A stretch of 18,162 bases of DNA from Dehalococcoidia bacterium (lineage in GTDB: Bacteria; Chloroflexota; Dehalococcoidia; GIF9; UBA5629). Below are positions 1-7,282 of this stretch, one piece after another (position 1 is the stretch's first letter; every line of letters starts with the position of its first letter). A program made the translations under genes and the position numbers. Under the pieces are notes generated by a model. It saw only the letters and a program-made list of their open reading frames with translations, did not search any database and had not been told where the DNA came from. The stretch spans positions 1-18,162 of the forward strand of contig QYPU01000051.1 of assembly GCA_007280145.1 (NCBI GenBank), given 5' to 3'.

Positions 1-30
1 GAATTTGGCTGGAATAGTCCTGCTGTTGCA

Positions 31-1413
31 TTATTTTGCCTCCCAATTTCCTGGATTCATGATTCCGTTAGGGTCCAGGAGCTTTTTAATATCTTGCAGG
101 AGCTTGAGCGTATTTGGGTCCATCCTGTCCATCATTATCTTTTGTTCGTCTATGTTTGGCTTCCAGAGAACCCCGCCTTTATCGGCAACAAACTCAGCCG
201 CCTCATACAAAGCTTTCCTGGCTCTACCCATCTCATCCAAGTCTGCCCGATTGAACGTATATGCAAATGAGAACATCATGCAGTGGCCTCCGTGAATAAC
301 TCGGCCCGAGCCACCGTAAACGACCCTGTACTTAATAGCCAGCTCCGCTACCTTTCTGGCACAGTCCGGATACAGCTCCAGCGGAATAATCGGCCCAGCA
401 TATTCAAAACCGCCGCCTTTCCTGACATCGGCAAACGCCGTCATGCTTTTCTGTGGGTTATCCATAAAATCATGCTTCATATCTAGATTGATGGTCATAA
501 ACCCAGCATCCTTGCTATCAACATACTCTTGAACTGAATCATATACCATCTTCCTCTTCAACTCGAGCTCATCTACCGAGTCTGCAGTTATAAAGATATT
601 GATATGATAGTTTCCTCTGAACATCAGCGGCCGTTCCTGTGCCCAAATAGCCAGGTCTTCTACCATCTCAGTATGGGTAATCTTGAATATGATGTCCGGG
701 ACTAAGTCTTCTTTGTCCGTCACAAATATTTCAAGGTCCTTCATCTTCTTTTTAGGATAAAGCTTTAAACCCACCTTTGTGAGGATGCCTGTGGTACCAA
801 GCCATCCCAGAAAGAGTCCAGACAAATCGGGCAGCGGAGGCCCTTTCGAGAACCAATACGGACCTACCGAACACGAACCTATCTTGCAAATCTCTCCTGT
901 TGGTAACACGACTTCCAGACCATTAACCATGTCGGAATTAAAGCCGTATTGGTTTGTCAGACGCCCCTGGCCGTGTATTACTACGTTTGCGGCTATTGTT
1001 GTTATTGGTGGTGACTCAGGAACGCTATGTCTAAGATTCGGATGATGTTCCTTTAAATATTCTCTCAGTACACCGTGGGAAACGCCACCTTCAACAACAA
1101 CATATCTGGCGCTCTCATTTACTTCCAATATCTTGTCCATTCTCTTCATGTCCATCACGATTCCGCCCTTAAGGGGAATCACCAGGCCCGTCAATGCCAG
1201 TCCCGCTCCCTTGGGAACTATCGGCACCTTCTCCCTGTTTGCCAGCTTTACTATCTCCTGCACTTCCTCGGTTGTCTTCGGCATTACCACATAATCGGCT
1301 TCGTGCGGCGTCATCAAACCAGGGTCCCGGCCATAGAAATAACGCTCCTCATGGTGATTTGAAGCGTAATCTTTGCCGACTATCTTAACTAGAGCTTCAT
1401 GCACATCACTCAT
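31..1413 (-). CDS. FAD-linked oxidase (GlcD/VAO-type), substrate unknown
   Basis: A 460-residue flavoprotein of the FAD_binding_4 / FAD-oxidase C-terminal family, which includes glycolate oxidase GlcD, D-lactate dehydrogenases and vanillyl-alcohol oxidase. The FAD-binding part spans about residues 38-222. It shows PKGAGLALTG at 67-76, in the place of the usual pyrophosphate-binding loop, and DLSGLFLGWLGTTGILTKVG near 196-215, a close match to the family's DLTGLF..EGT.GI signature. The C-terminus carries the typical LDPNGIMNPG. No signal peptide is visible, so it should be cytoplasmic. Its ATG overlaps the stop of the upstream FeS gene as ATGA, so the two are translationally coupled and probably form one complex: flavin oxidation here, electrons passed to the FeS partner. 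The substrate, likely a 2-hydroxy acid or an aromatic alcohol, cannot be read from the sequence. Confidence 0.9.
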   Translation of the reverse strand: MSDVHEALVKIVGKDYASNHHEERYFYGRDPGLMTPHEADYVVMPKTTEEVQEIVKLANREKVPIVPKGAGLALTGLVIPLKGGIVMDMKRMDKILEVNESARYVVVEGGVSHGVLREYLKEHHPNLRHSVPESPPITTIAANVVIHGQGRLTNQYGFNSDMVNGLEVVLPTGEICKIGSCSVGPYWFSKGPPLPDLSGLFLGWLGTTGILTKVGLKLYPKKKMKDLEIFVTDKEDLVPDIIFKITHTEMVEDLAIWAQERPLMFRGNYHINIFITADSVDELELKRKMVYDSVQEYVDSKDAGFMTINLDMKHDFMDNPQKSMTAFADVRKGGGFEYAGPIIPLELYPDCARKVAELAIKYRVVYGGSGRVIHGGHCMMFSFAYTFNRADLDEMGRARKALYEAAEFVADKGGVLWKPNIDEQKIMMDRMDPNTLKLLQDIKKLLDPNGIMNPGNWEAK

Positions 1414-2444
1414 ACTGTCACCTCCACTGCTTGTTTTTCACCTATTGCCAGCTTGCACAGGTCGATTATGTGTATGGGCTTTATCCCTCTTCTGGCAACT
1501 TTCTCAGCTAGAGGGTCCCAGCAGGCCGGGCAGTTAAATACGCAATATTCGGCCCCAAATTTTACCATATCGTCTATATTCCTCTTTTGCACATCGTGAC
1601 CCGCATCATAACCCATTGACGTCATCAAAAGCCCCCCACAACATAAAGCATTCTCATGGTCGTATTCCCGTTTAACTCTTTCAACCCCAATTAGCCCGAA
1701 TATATCATCCACAAAGTGGTCTGTTTCCGGGACAAGTCGAGCTGAACAGTTCCGATGGTAGGCCACTTTAACTTTTAACGGCTTTATTTCGTCTTTTAGC
1801 TCCTTCAGCTTATTGTATAAATACTCAAAATAATGAATAGATTTGAATGGTACTTCGATGCCGTAGGCAGGCGCCAGCTTTGTAAAGGTGCCATAACATT
1901 CATCATGGAGAAATATGACCTCCCTCATTCCCTGGTTCCAGATATTATCTATTACTTTGGGAAGGTTTTCCTTTATCACCGACATTCTGGCAAAATGCAA
2001 GAACATAGCTTGACAGAAGAACTCAGCACCCAGGACCCAGGATGGAAGAACATCCTCAAAGAGCTTCCCTACGGCCAAAGTACTAAGCCTTGGTATAGCA
2101 CAAAAGGATAATGCCGTCTTTTCAGGTTCTCCTAGTAGAAATCTGCCCTGGGCTGTGGTCATATTGATTGCTTGCTTGGTAATAGGCCTGGATTGAGGTA
2201 GTATACCCTTTTCTTCCTGGCGCTCAACGATTAAGTAGAACGGATGGTTTCCAAAGGGGCAGTATTCCTCGCAAGAGTAACATGTAACACAATTACGTAG
2301 TACGAAGCAGTCTTCGCCGTCAATAACCTTCTGCCACTCTACTTTTGCCTTATCCTTGTCGAAGTCCATATACTGACATTTGACAAGGCAGCTAACCGCT
2401 TTACAACTTGCACATATTGTTTTGTCAAATTTTAATTCAAGCAT
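1410..2444 (-). CDS. FeS protein with CCG domain (GlcF/HdrB/HdrD-like)
   Basis: A 344-residue electron carrier. Near the N-terminus lie two Cys clusters: C11, C14, C19, C23, then C52-x2-C55-x2-C58-x3-C62-Pro, a standard 4Fe-4S motif. The first cluster is atypical (CxxC-x4-C-x3-C, no Pro). The C-terminal half holds a canonical CCG domain: C233, C268-C269-G270, then C305-x2-C308. In HdrB/HdrD this motif binds a noncubane 4Fe-4S centre. The other expected CCG copy seems reduced to C183 in a DECYG context. This layout is that of GlcF, LutA and HdrD-type subunits that partner FAD-linked oxidases, and the FAD oxidase follows with an ATGA overlap. A GGGGAGG ribosome site lies about 8 bases before the ATG. 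The acceptor (quinone, ferredoxin or disulfide) is unknown. Confidence 0.88.
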   Translation of the reverse strand: MLELKFDKTICASCKAVSCLVKCQYMDFDKDKAKVEWQKVIDGEDCFVLRNCVTCYSCEEYCPFGNHPFYLIVERQEEKGILPQSRPITKQAINMTTAQGRFLLGEPEKTALSFCAIPRLSTLAVGKLFEDVLPSWVLGAEFFCQAMFLHFARMSVIKENLPKVIDNIWNQGMREVIFLHDECYGTFTKLAPAYGIEVPFKSIHYFEYLYNKLKELKDEIKPLKVKVAYHRNCSARLVPETDHFVDDIFGLIGVERVKREYDHENALCCGGLLMTSMGYDAGHDVQKRNIDDMVKFGAEYCVFNCPACWDPLAEKVARRGIKPIHIIDLCKLAIGEKQAVEVTV

Positions 2445-2719
2445 TTCAAAATCCTCCCCATTATCGTCGTATTATCCTACAAGTGCTTGGTTGTGTCAAT
2501 AGGAATGGGGTAAGGATAAGGATTCTACAGAAACTATAATTCTTTTCCAGTGCTAGCCAAATATGCTAAACTAAAGTGCCCTCTTCCCTGACTGATGGCA
2601 CCAGCATCACGCAAGCTGAGCCGCCAACAGAGACAGGGCGATGAGAGGGATGAAGGAAACCCTGGCCTCACTATATAAGAGGTTGAATATGAAGAAAACA
2701 GCATGGAAGGAGAAATACT
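2445..2719. promoter_or_regulatory. Divergent intergenic region between FeS/FAD operon and phosphotriesterase gene
   Basis: Both flanking genes point outwards, so promoters for each must lie in these 275 bases, but I see no convincing -35/-10 pair. The stretch holds the left copy of an imperfect direct repeat (2489-2576) and a short possible upstream reading frame (2689-2727). Confidence 0.5.
2489..2576 (+). repeat. Imperfect direct repeat, left copy
   Basis: Two blocks recur in the same order beyond the phosphotriesterase gene. Block 1 (2489-2510) matches 3726-3747 at 18 of 22 positions by hand count. Block 2 (2558-2576, starting CAAATATG) matches 3774-3792 at 16 of 19. The spacing between blocks differs by 21 bases. 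The copies bracket 2720-3691. Confidence 0.5.
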
Positions 2720-2727
2720 ATGACTAA
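2689..2727 (+). CDS. Possible 12-codon upstream ORF overlapping the phosphotriesterase start
   Basis: An ATG at 2689 opens a reading frame encoding MKKTAWKEKYYD that stops at TAA 2725-2727. It overlaps the next gene's ATG at 2720 in another frame. An AGAGGT sequence lies 5 bases before its ATG, and the AAGGAG for the downstream gene sits inside it. It may be a coupling leader or mere chance; codon statistics are impossible at this length. Confidence 0.25.
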   Translation: MKKTAWKEKYYD

Positions 2728-3691
2728 GGTCAATGCGGTGCTCGGTCCGATTTCCGTGGATGAACTGGGGCAGACCCTGATTCATGAGCATCTCGTCTTA
2801 AGTTATACAGGATGGGAGTGCGATGCGCTGGCTCCGCCATACGACCGGGAAGCAGCCATCACGGCTTGCGTAGATGCTCTGAAAGGGGCAAAGGCTTATG
2901 GGATGAAGACGCTGGTTGATGCTACTGCCAACGACATGGGTAGGGATGTAGAACTCCAAAAGGCTGTCTCCGAGAGATTAAGCATAAACATTATCTGTGC
3001 CACCGGGATGTATACAGAGAGACAGGGAAAGACCGGTTACCTTAAGTTTCGCAGCCCAATGTTCGACATCATCACCGAGGTATACGAGACATTTATGAAG
3101 GAGATAACCCAGGGTATCGGGGATACAGGGGTCAAGGCCGGTGTCATCAAGGTAGCCACAGGCCGTGGGCAGATATCCCGCTATGAGGAGAACATCCTTA
3201 AGGCGGCTGCCAGGGCTCAGAAGGAGACCGGCATCCCCATTATCACCCATACCCAGGCTGGAACCATGGGGCCAGAGCAGGCTGACCTTCTCATCTCTGA
3301 AGGAGCAGACCCCAAGCGCATAGTGATCGGGCACATCGGCGGCAACGCCAACCTGCAATATCATATCTCCGTTCTTGAAAAGGGGGTCTACATCGCCTTC
3401 GACCGACTAGGCATTGACAGCCTCTTTCCAGACACTCTGAGGAAGGCATGCATAATCGGCCTCGTCGGCATCGGCTACGCCGACCGAATCATGCTTTCCC
3501 AAGACTATGCGCCATACTGGACTGGCCGCTCCCCTGAGATGCCAGATTCGGAAAAGAAGCTAATCGTCAACTGGTCCTATGTGCATGTGTTCAAGAATAT
3601 CATCCCCGCCCTCAAAGAGGCAGGGATAAGCGATGAAAAGATTAACACCATGATGGCGGAGAACCCACGGAGGCTATTTACCAGACAGTAG
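2720..3691 (+). CDS. Phosphotriesterase-family metal-dependent hydrolase
   Basis: A 323-residue TIM-barrel amidohydrolase of the phosphotriesterase (PTE/PHP, PF02126) family, close to the usual 320-350 length. All expected binuclear metal ligands can be placed: H22 and H24 in the N-terminal HEH motif, the bridging K144 (VIKVATG), H177 (ITHTQAG), H205 (GHIGG) and D262 (SQDYA). Family members act as lactonases, phosphotriesterases or resiniferatoxin-binding-like hydrolases; the substrate here is unknown and a lactone is as likely as an organophosphate. No signal peptide, so probably cytoplasmic. AAGGAGA lies 7 bases before the ATG and supports this start. It stands alone on the plus strand between the divergent FAD/FeS operon and the sigma-factor gene. 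Confidence 0.9.
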   Translation: MTKVNAVLGPISVDELGQTLIHEHLVLSYTGWECDALAPPYDREAAITACVDALKGAKAYGMKTLVDATANDMGRDVELQKAVSERLSINIICATGMYTERQGKTGYLKFRSPMFDIITEVYETFMKEITQGIGDTGVKAGVIKVATGRGQISRYEENILKAAARAQKETGIPIITHTQAGTMGPEQADLLISEGADPKRIVIGHIGGNANLQYHISVLEKGVYIAFDRLGIDSLFPDTLRKACIIGLVGIGYADRIMLSQDYAPYWTGRSPEMPDSEKKLIVNWSYVHVFKNIIPALKEAGISDEKINTMMAENPRRLFTRQ

Positions 3692-3725
3692 GCCAATACG
3701 ATACAGGAACAGCAAACCAGCACGT

Positions 3726-3792
3726 GGTTGTGCCAACAGGAACAGGGCCAGAACAATTGGCTTCACTAGGGGACAAATATGTTAAGCTCAAG
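3726..3792 (+). repeat. Imperfect direct repeat, right copy
   Basis: This is the partner of 2489-2576. Block 1 is 3726-3747 and block 2 is 3774-3792, in the same order and orientation, with 21 fewer bases between them. Confidence 0.5.
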
Positions 3793-3834
3793 CCCAGGCT
3801 CACATAAACATTTCCCCTCTCTACTTCGTTTTAA

Positions 3835-3840
3835 TATAAT
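3835..3840 (+). promoter_or_regulatory. Possible -10 box of the ECF sigma gene
   Basis: A perfect TATAAT lies 9 bases before the GTG chosen as start, with no recognisable -35 at the right distance. If used, transcription would start near 3847, so the message would be almost leaderless at GTG 3850. Alternatively the true start is further in and this spacing means nothing. Confidence 0.35.
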
Positions 3841-3849
3841 AGACACCAG

Positions 3850-4410
3850 GTGAACAGAGATTATCTGGTGTCAAATGAAGAAAACCTGGTCCGGCAGGCG
3901 ATAGAGGGCAATCAATTAGCCTTTACTCAGCTTTACGATGAGTACTTTAACAAAATATACCGCTATATTTACTTCAGGGTAAATAGCCAGGCCGAGGCGG
4001 AAGATTTAACACAGGAGGTATTTATCAAAGCCTTACAGGCAATCGGTTCTTACAAACAGCGAGAGGCACCCTTCGCCTCCTGGCTGTTTCGTATTGCTCA
4101 TAATCAAGTGATTGACCATATAAGGAAAAAGACAAAGGAAAAAAGAGCGCCCCTGGAAGAGGCAACTGCAGTCAGTGCGGAGGACCCGGTAGCCATAACT
4201 GAGCAGAGGTCTGAAGTCGAGGACTTAACTGCGGCTTTGAAGAAATTGCCTCCAGCTCAGCAAGAGGTGATTTCCCTTCGCTTTATTGCCGGGCTGCATA
4301 TTGCTGAGGTTGCCAAAACACTAGGTAAAAGTGAAGGGACGATAAAGGCCTTACAATACAATGGCACAGCATCACTGAGGAAAATCCTCATCGGAAAACA
4401 CAATGGCTAA
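3850..4410 (+). CDS. ECF-type RNA polymerase sigma factor
   Basis: A 186-residue sigma-70 family member with only regions 2 and 4, as in extracytoplasmic-function sigma factors. Region 2 covers about 22-95, including LYDEYFNKIYRYIYFRV, EDLTQEVFIKA and the SWLFRIAHNQVIDHIRK segment used for -10 recognition. An acidic linker (101-124) leads to sigma4 (125-178) with LPPAQQEVISLRF and a helix-turn-helix ending in GKSEGTIKALQYNG. The start is uncertain: GTG 3850 has no ribosome site, while an in-frame GTG at 3868 has AGGTGA 14 bases upstream. The gene overlaps the next by 8 bases, tying it to the DUF5667 membrane protein, presumably its regulator. The signal and regulon are unknown. Confidence 0.93.
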   Translation: MNRDYLVSNEENLVRQAIEGNQLAFTQLYDEYFNKIYRYIYFRVNSQAEAEDLTQEVFIKALQAIGSYKQREAPFASWLFRIAHNQVIDHIRKKTKEKRAPLEEATAVSAEDPVAITEQRSEVEDLTAALKKLPPAQQEVISLRFIAGLHIAEVAKTLGKSEGTIKALQYNGTASLRKILIGKHNG

Positions 4411-5458
4411 GAAATTAGAAAAAATATTCAATGAATGTCTTGAACGAATGCTTCAGGGCGAAAGTATCGAGAGTTGCCTTAGAAGCTATCCTAAAGAGGC
4501 ATCTGAGCTTGAGCCGCTGCTCAGGACAGCCTTGGGTTTTAGCTGGAGAGCTTCGTCTCTTCAGCCTCGTCCTGAATTCAAAGCCCAAACTCGATTTCGC
4601 CTTGAGGGAACACAGCTCTATTCTAAGCAACAAAGGCAGGTAGAGAAGCCGGGCTTCTTTGCTTGGCGGCGAGGCTGGGCATTTGCTTTGACCGCAGTCC
4701 TTGTTATCCTGTTTACCAGTGCTGGCACAGTAGCTGCTTCCTCAGACGCCTTACCCGACGAACCTCTTTACCTGGTGAAGTTAGCTACAGAACAGGCAAG
4801 AGTAAGTTTCACTTTTTCTGATGGAGGCAAAGCCAGGATTCATACTCAACTGGCTGAAAATAGAGCACTGGAAATCGCAACCATGGCTCGCGAGGGAAAG
4901 ATTGAGCAAGCTGCCATTGTCACAGAGAAACTAGCTGAACACCTTGAAAAGGCTAATTACGCAATCCAGAAGGTAGAGATAAGACAAATCGAAGCCTCGC
5001 AGTTCATGACTGCTCCGGAGGAGGCAGCCACAACACCCCCAGCAACAACTGCTCCTGACGAAGCGCCCAAAGCACCCGAACCAGAAGAGGCAACTGGAAT
5101 ACCTGAATCAGCAACGACTCCCGAACCAGAGGAGGCAGCCACGACACCCGAACCCGAAACTCCCGAAGGTAAAAAGGCCGAGCAGTTAAGGCAATCGCTG
5201 GAGGAGAGCACTTCTAGAAGCTTGGCAGCCCTGGAAAACGCTCGGGAACAGGCGCCAGAGCAAGCCAAGCCAGCCTTAGAACGAGCTATTAAGACAATAA
5301 AGAGCCACGAAAAGCCACAACAGGAGCCTGGCACTGGGACTGAGGAGGATGAAGGCAAGCATAAGGATAAGCACAAGGATGAGACCCAGCCAACCAGTGT
5401 TGAGCCCAATAAAAATCAATCTTCTTCACAAAAGATAAAAAATAATTCTAAAAAATAA
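4403..5458 (+). CDS. DUF5667 membrane protein, putative sigma-factor regulator
   Basis: A 351-residue protein in three parts. Residues 1-65 (FNECLERMLQGES, YPKEASELEPLLRTA) form a soluble helical domain typical of proteins partnered with ECF sigma factors in Chloroflexota and Actinomycetota. One membrane segment follows at about 91-111. Residues 115-200 match DUF5667 (SSDALPDEPLYLVKLATEQ), a helical outside domain. From about 203 the chain is Pro/Glu/Thr-rich with repeated PEPEEATG/PEPEEAAT units to 255, then a helical stretch (258-305) and a Lys/Asp/Ser-rich tail. The GAGGAGGCAGCCAC repeat at DNA level suggests slippage growth. The 8-base overlap with the sigma gene implies co-translation. 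By analogy residues 1-65 would hold the sigma factor at the membrane, but no zinc-binding HxxxCxxC motif is present, so this is inferred. Confidence 0.85.
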   Translation: MAKKLEKIFNECLERMLQGESIESCLRSYPKEASELEPLLRTALGFSWRASSLQPRPEFKAQTRFRLEGTQLYSKQQRQVEKPGFFAWRRGWAFALTAVLVILFTSAGTVAASSDALPDEPLYLVKLATEQARVSFTFSDGGKARIHTQLAENRALEIATMAREGKIEQAAIVTEKLAEHLEKANYAIQKVEIRQIEASQFMTAPEEAATTPPATTAPDEAPKAPEPEEATGIPESATTPEPEEAATTPEPETPEGKKAEQLRQSLEESTSRSLAALENAREQAPEQAKPALERAIKTIKSHEKPQQEPGTGTEEDEGKHKDKHKDETQPTSVEPNKNQSSSQKIKNNSKK

Positions 5459-5567
5459 GGCGGCCATTGCATAATCGCTAAGCCTGACGGTATTTTTAGT
5501 TCATATAAATAGGAATTCGCAAATCTGTCCAGCTTGAGACTGATTCCCCCGGGCTAAGGAGGTTGGG
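5459..5567. other. Intergenic region before the DUF3160 remnant
   Basis: About 110 bases with an AT-rich stretch around 5500-5515 (CATATAAATAGG) that could include a -10, and a strong AAGGAGG ribosome site at 5555-5561 before the broken gene. Confidence 0.4.
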
Positions 5568-6008
5568 ATGAAAATTACCAGGATTGTTACGGCTGCTTTT
5601 GCAGCGATGGCCGTACAGGTCACTTCGGATTGCCATCACTGAGCTTGAGGGTGCTGAGCTGACCGAGGATGATTATAACTTCATCAGGGACTTCGGCAGC
5701 AGGCTCGACAGTGTCATCTGCGGTGTCGAAGCTAAGGGCAAGGAAACGACCATTGTGGCCGATGTCCATACCGATACCAATTCGCCGCAGGAAGTTCTGG
5801 AGGAGGGGGTAGGCTATGTCGGCCTCATTCTGGCAGCTTATAAGTCCCTGATGGCAGAATCATCATCGGTGCTGGCCCCACTCTGAGCTACTACGAATTC
5901 AAGCAGCCGCTTAGCAACCGCCTCACCGACGAGCAGTGGAAACAGGTGCTCGAATCAGGTCAAACACCACCAAGGCCAGCCTGGACAAGCAGCTTCTATC
6001 AGCCGTAA
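5568..6008 (+). pseudogene. DUF3160-family secreted protein, internally deleted and frameshifted remnant
   Basis: Three frames must be joined to read this gene. AAGGAGG and ATG 5568 open a start resembling a signal peptide, MKITRIVTAAFAAMAV, which ends at TGA 5640-5642. From about 5622 another frame gives RIAITELEGAELTEDDYNFI and VADVHTDTNSPQEVLEEGVG, the pattern of the C-terminal part of DUF3160 proteins. At about 5846-5848 the frame shifts again: reading on from CCT 5847 gives PDGRIIIGAGPTLSYYEF, RLTDEQWK and PPRPAWTSSF, the recognisable family C-terminus, ending at TAA 6006. The last shift equals one missing C in a C-run, which might be a sequencing error. The loss of the body of the protein, several hundred residues in intact members, is a real deletion. 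Family assignment is from memory of the motifs. Confidence 0.75.
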
Positions 6009-6224
6009 GCAAACAAGACCTGAGCGCTTCTAAATATGTGGTACGGCTCCCTCACCAATATCCGGCGATAAGTCTATCTTTCCTCTTGGATGTCTCAAAA
6101 ATTTCGAGACCCTGATTAACCAGCCATAAACCTTTTCTGCGCTATTTTCGTTATTAATTGGTGATAGGGTGGAGTTCTGGTGCGTGAAAACGAGTTTGTC
6201 AAATATAAAAAAGGAGGGTCAAAG
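6009..6224. other. Intergenic region with a short inverted repeat
   Basis: An inverted repeat GTCTC (6092-6096) / GAGAC (6106-6110), with three more inner A-T pairs after one mismatch, lies between the pseudogene and the DUF11 gene. It has no T-tract. A similar GGATGTCTC string occurs at 17826-17834. No clear promoter is seen. Confidence 0.4.
6211..6218 (+). promoter_or_regulatory. Ribosome binding site deciding the DUF11 gene start
   Basis: AAGGAGGG lies 6 bases before ATG 6225. It fixes the start there rather than at the in-frame GTG 6180, whose extra 15 residues would hide the signal peptide. Confidence 0.85.
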
Positions 6225-7217
6225 ATGAAAAAGTGGAGTTTGCTGCTGATAATAGCCGCCGTTGCCCTGCTAATACCCATGCTCTCGGCTAATGTCAGCG
6301 CCGAAGAGGATACCAGCCAGGGAGCCAGTATTAGCATCGACAAATCAGCTGGCAAGAACTCAGCTCAGTTAGGTGATACTATCACCTATACTTTTACAAT
6401 TACCAACAGCGGCAATGTCACCGTCGATAACGTTACCGTAAGCGATTACAAGCTGTGGATGACTCCCCAGAGTGTTGAAAGGCTCGAACCTGGCCATAGT
6501 GTCACAATCTCTGACAATTACACCGTGGTTGTAGCCGACTTCGCCAACTTCCCAGCCCCCCTCACCAACACGGCGACGGCCTCAGGCACCGACCCACTGG
6601 GTAATACTGTAACCGATAACGCTACCGCCGAAGTTACCTTAAATGCCTACACTGCCTCCATCGAGGTGACCAAAGAGGCTGATAAATATTCAGCCTCCCC
6701 ACACGAGGTTATTACTTATAGCTACACTATAGCCAATACCGGCAATGTCACCATCAGTAACCTTACCTTGGAAGATGATATGCTGGGGGAAATCAACCTG
6801 GATGAGGTAACAAGCCTCAACCCTGGTGAAAACATCGCAGCTACTGCCACCTACACCGTCACTATTGATGACCTCCCTGAGCCTATTGTCAATATAGCTA
6901 CCGCTAGGGGCGAGGACCCATTGGGTACTGTCATCACCGATAATGCCTCAGCTTCGGTCTCCCTTACCATCAACAAGACTCTTCTGACCAAGGCTGAAAT
7001 ACTTAAGCTAAGCGGAGTCCCTGGTAAAGGGATTGACACAGCACCGGGGCTACAAAAGCCGTTTAACCCCAAATCACAGGCCGCTGAGCACGCCGGCAAG
7101 AAAGACCGGGACAATGAAGAAGAACAACTCCAGATAAGGCAGAGGACGGAGAACCATTCCGATGCCGATGGACAGCTAAAGATAAGACAGAAGACCAAGC
7201 ACCATCACAAAAAATAA
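6225..7217 (+). CDS. Secreted protein with two DUF11-type repeats
   Basis: 330 residues. A signal peptide (1-26) has KK at the N-terminus, a hydrophobic core and likely cleavage after NVSA. Two immunoglobulin-like repeats follow: about 32-138, starting ASISIDKSAGKNSAQLGDTI, and 142-246, starting ASIEVTKEADKYSA. Each has YTFTITNSGNVT-like and NTATASGTDPLGN..TDNA-like motifs typical of DUF11 domains on bacterial surfaces. The tail from about 250 is Lys/Gln-rich and disordered, with a duplicated QLQIRQRTENH / QLKIRQKTKHH motif ending in HHHKK. No sortase signal, membrane anchor or lipobox is visible, so it is either released or held by charge on the basic tail. A strong terminator follows at once. 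Likely an envelope or adhesion component; its role and its link to the upstream sigma factor are guesses. Confidence 0.87.
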   Translation: MKKWSLLLIIAAVALLIPMLSANVSAEEDTSQGASISIDKSAGKNSAQLGDTITYTFTITNSGNVTVDNVTVSDYKLWMTPQSVERLEPGHSVTISDNYTVVVADFANFPAPLTNTATASGTDPLGNTVTDNATAEVTLNAYTASIEVTKEADKYSASPHEVITYSYTIANTGNVTISNLTLEDDMLGEINLDEVTSLNPGENIAATATYTVTIDDLPEPIVNIATARGEDPLGTVITDNASASVSLTINKTLLTKAEILKLSGVPGKGIDTAPGLQKPFNPKSQAAEHAGKKDRDNEEEQLQIRQRTENHSDADGQLKIRQKTKHHHKK

Positions 7218-7237
7218 GCAGCTTATACCCAACCCCC

Positions 7238-7272
7238 GCAAGGGCGACCTTTTAAGGTCGCCCTTGCTTTTT
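7238..7272 (+). terminator. Rho-independent terminator after the DUF11 gene
   Basis: A perfect 12-bp stem (GCAAGGGCGACC / GGTCGCCCTTGC), loop TTTTAA, is followed by five T at 7268-7272, 20 bases past the stop codon. There is no T-run on the other strand, so it acts on the plus strand only. Confidence 0.95.
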
Positions 7273-7282
7273 ATACACAACC

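Larger units (their letters stand above)
3692..3849. other. Intergenic region before the sigma-factor gene
   Basis: It holds the right copy of the direct repeat (3726-3792), a duplicated ACAGGAACAG 10-mer and, at its end, a consensus-like -10 box. No terminator for the phosphotriesterase gene is visible. Confidence 0.5.

Noticed and set aside
2534..2791. 85-codon minus-strand ORF over the phosphotriesterase start
   Set aside because: No ribosome site or family resemblance, and it overlaps a confidently coding gene.
4957..5409. 150-codon minus-strand ORF, Ser/Val/Ala-rich
   Set aside because: It is the antisense of the repeat-rich DUF5667 tail; its composition mirrors the plus-strand Pro/Glu/Thr codons.
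6180..6224. N-terminal extension of the DUF11 protein from GTG 6180
   Set aside because: AAGGAGGG at 6211 and the signal peptide starting MKKW fix the start at 6225.
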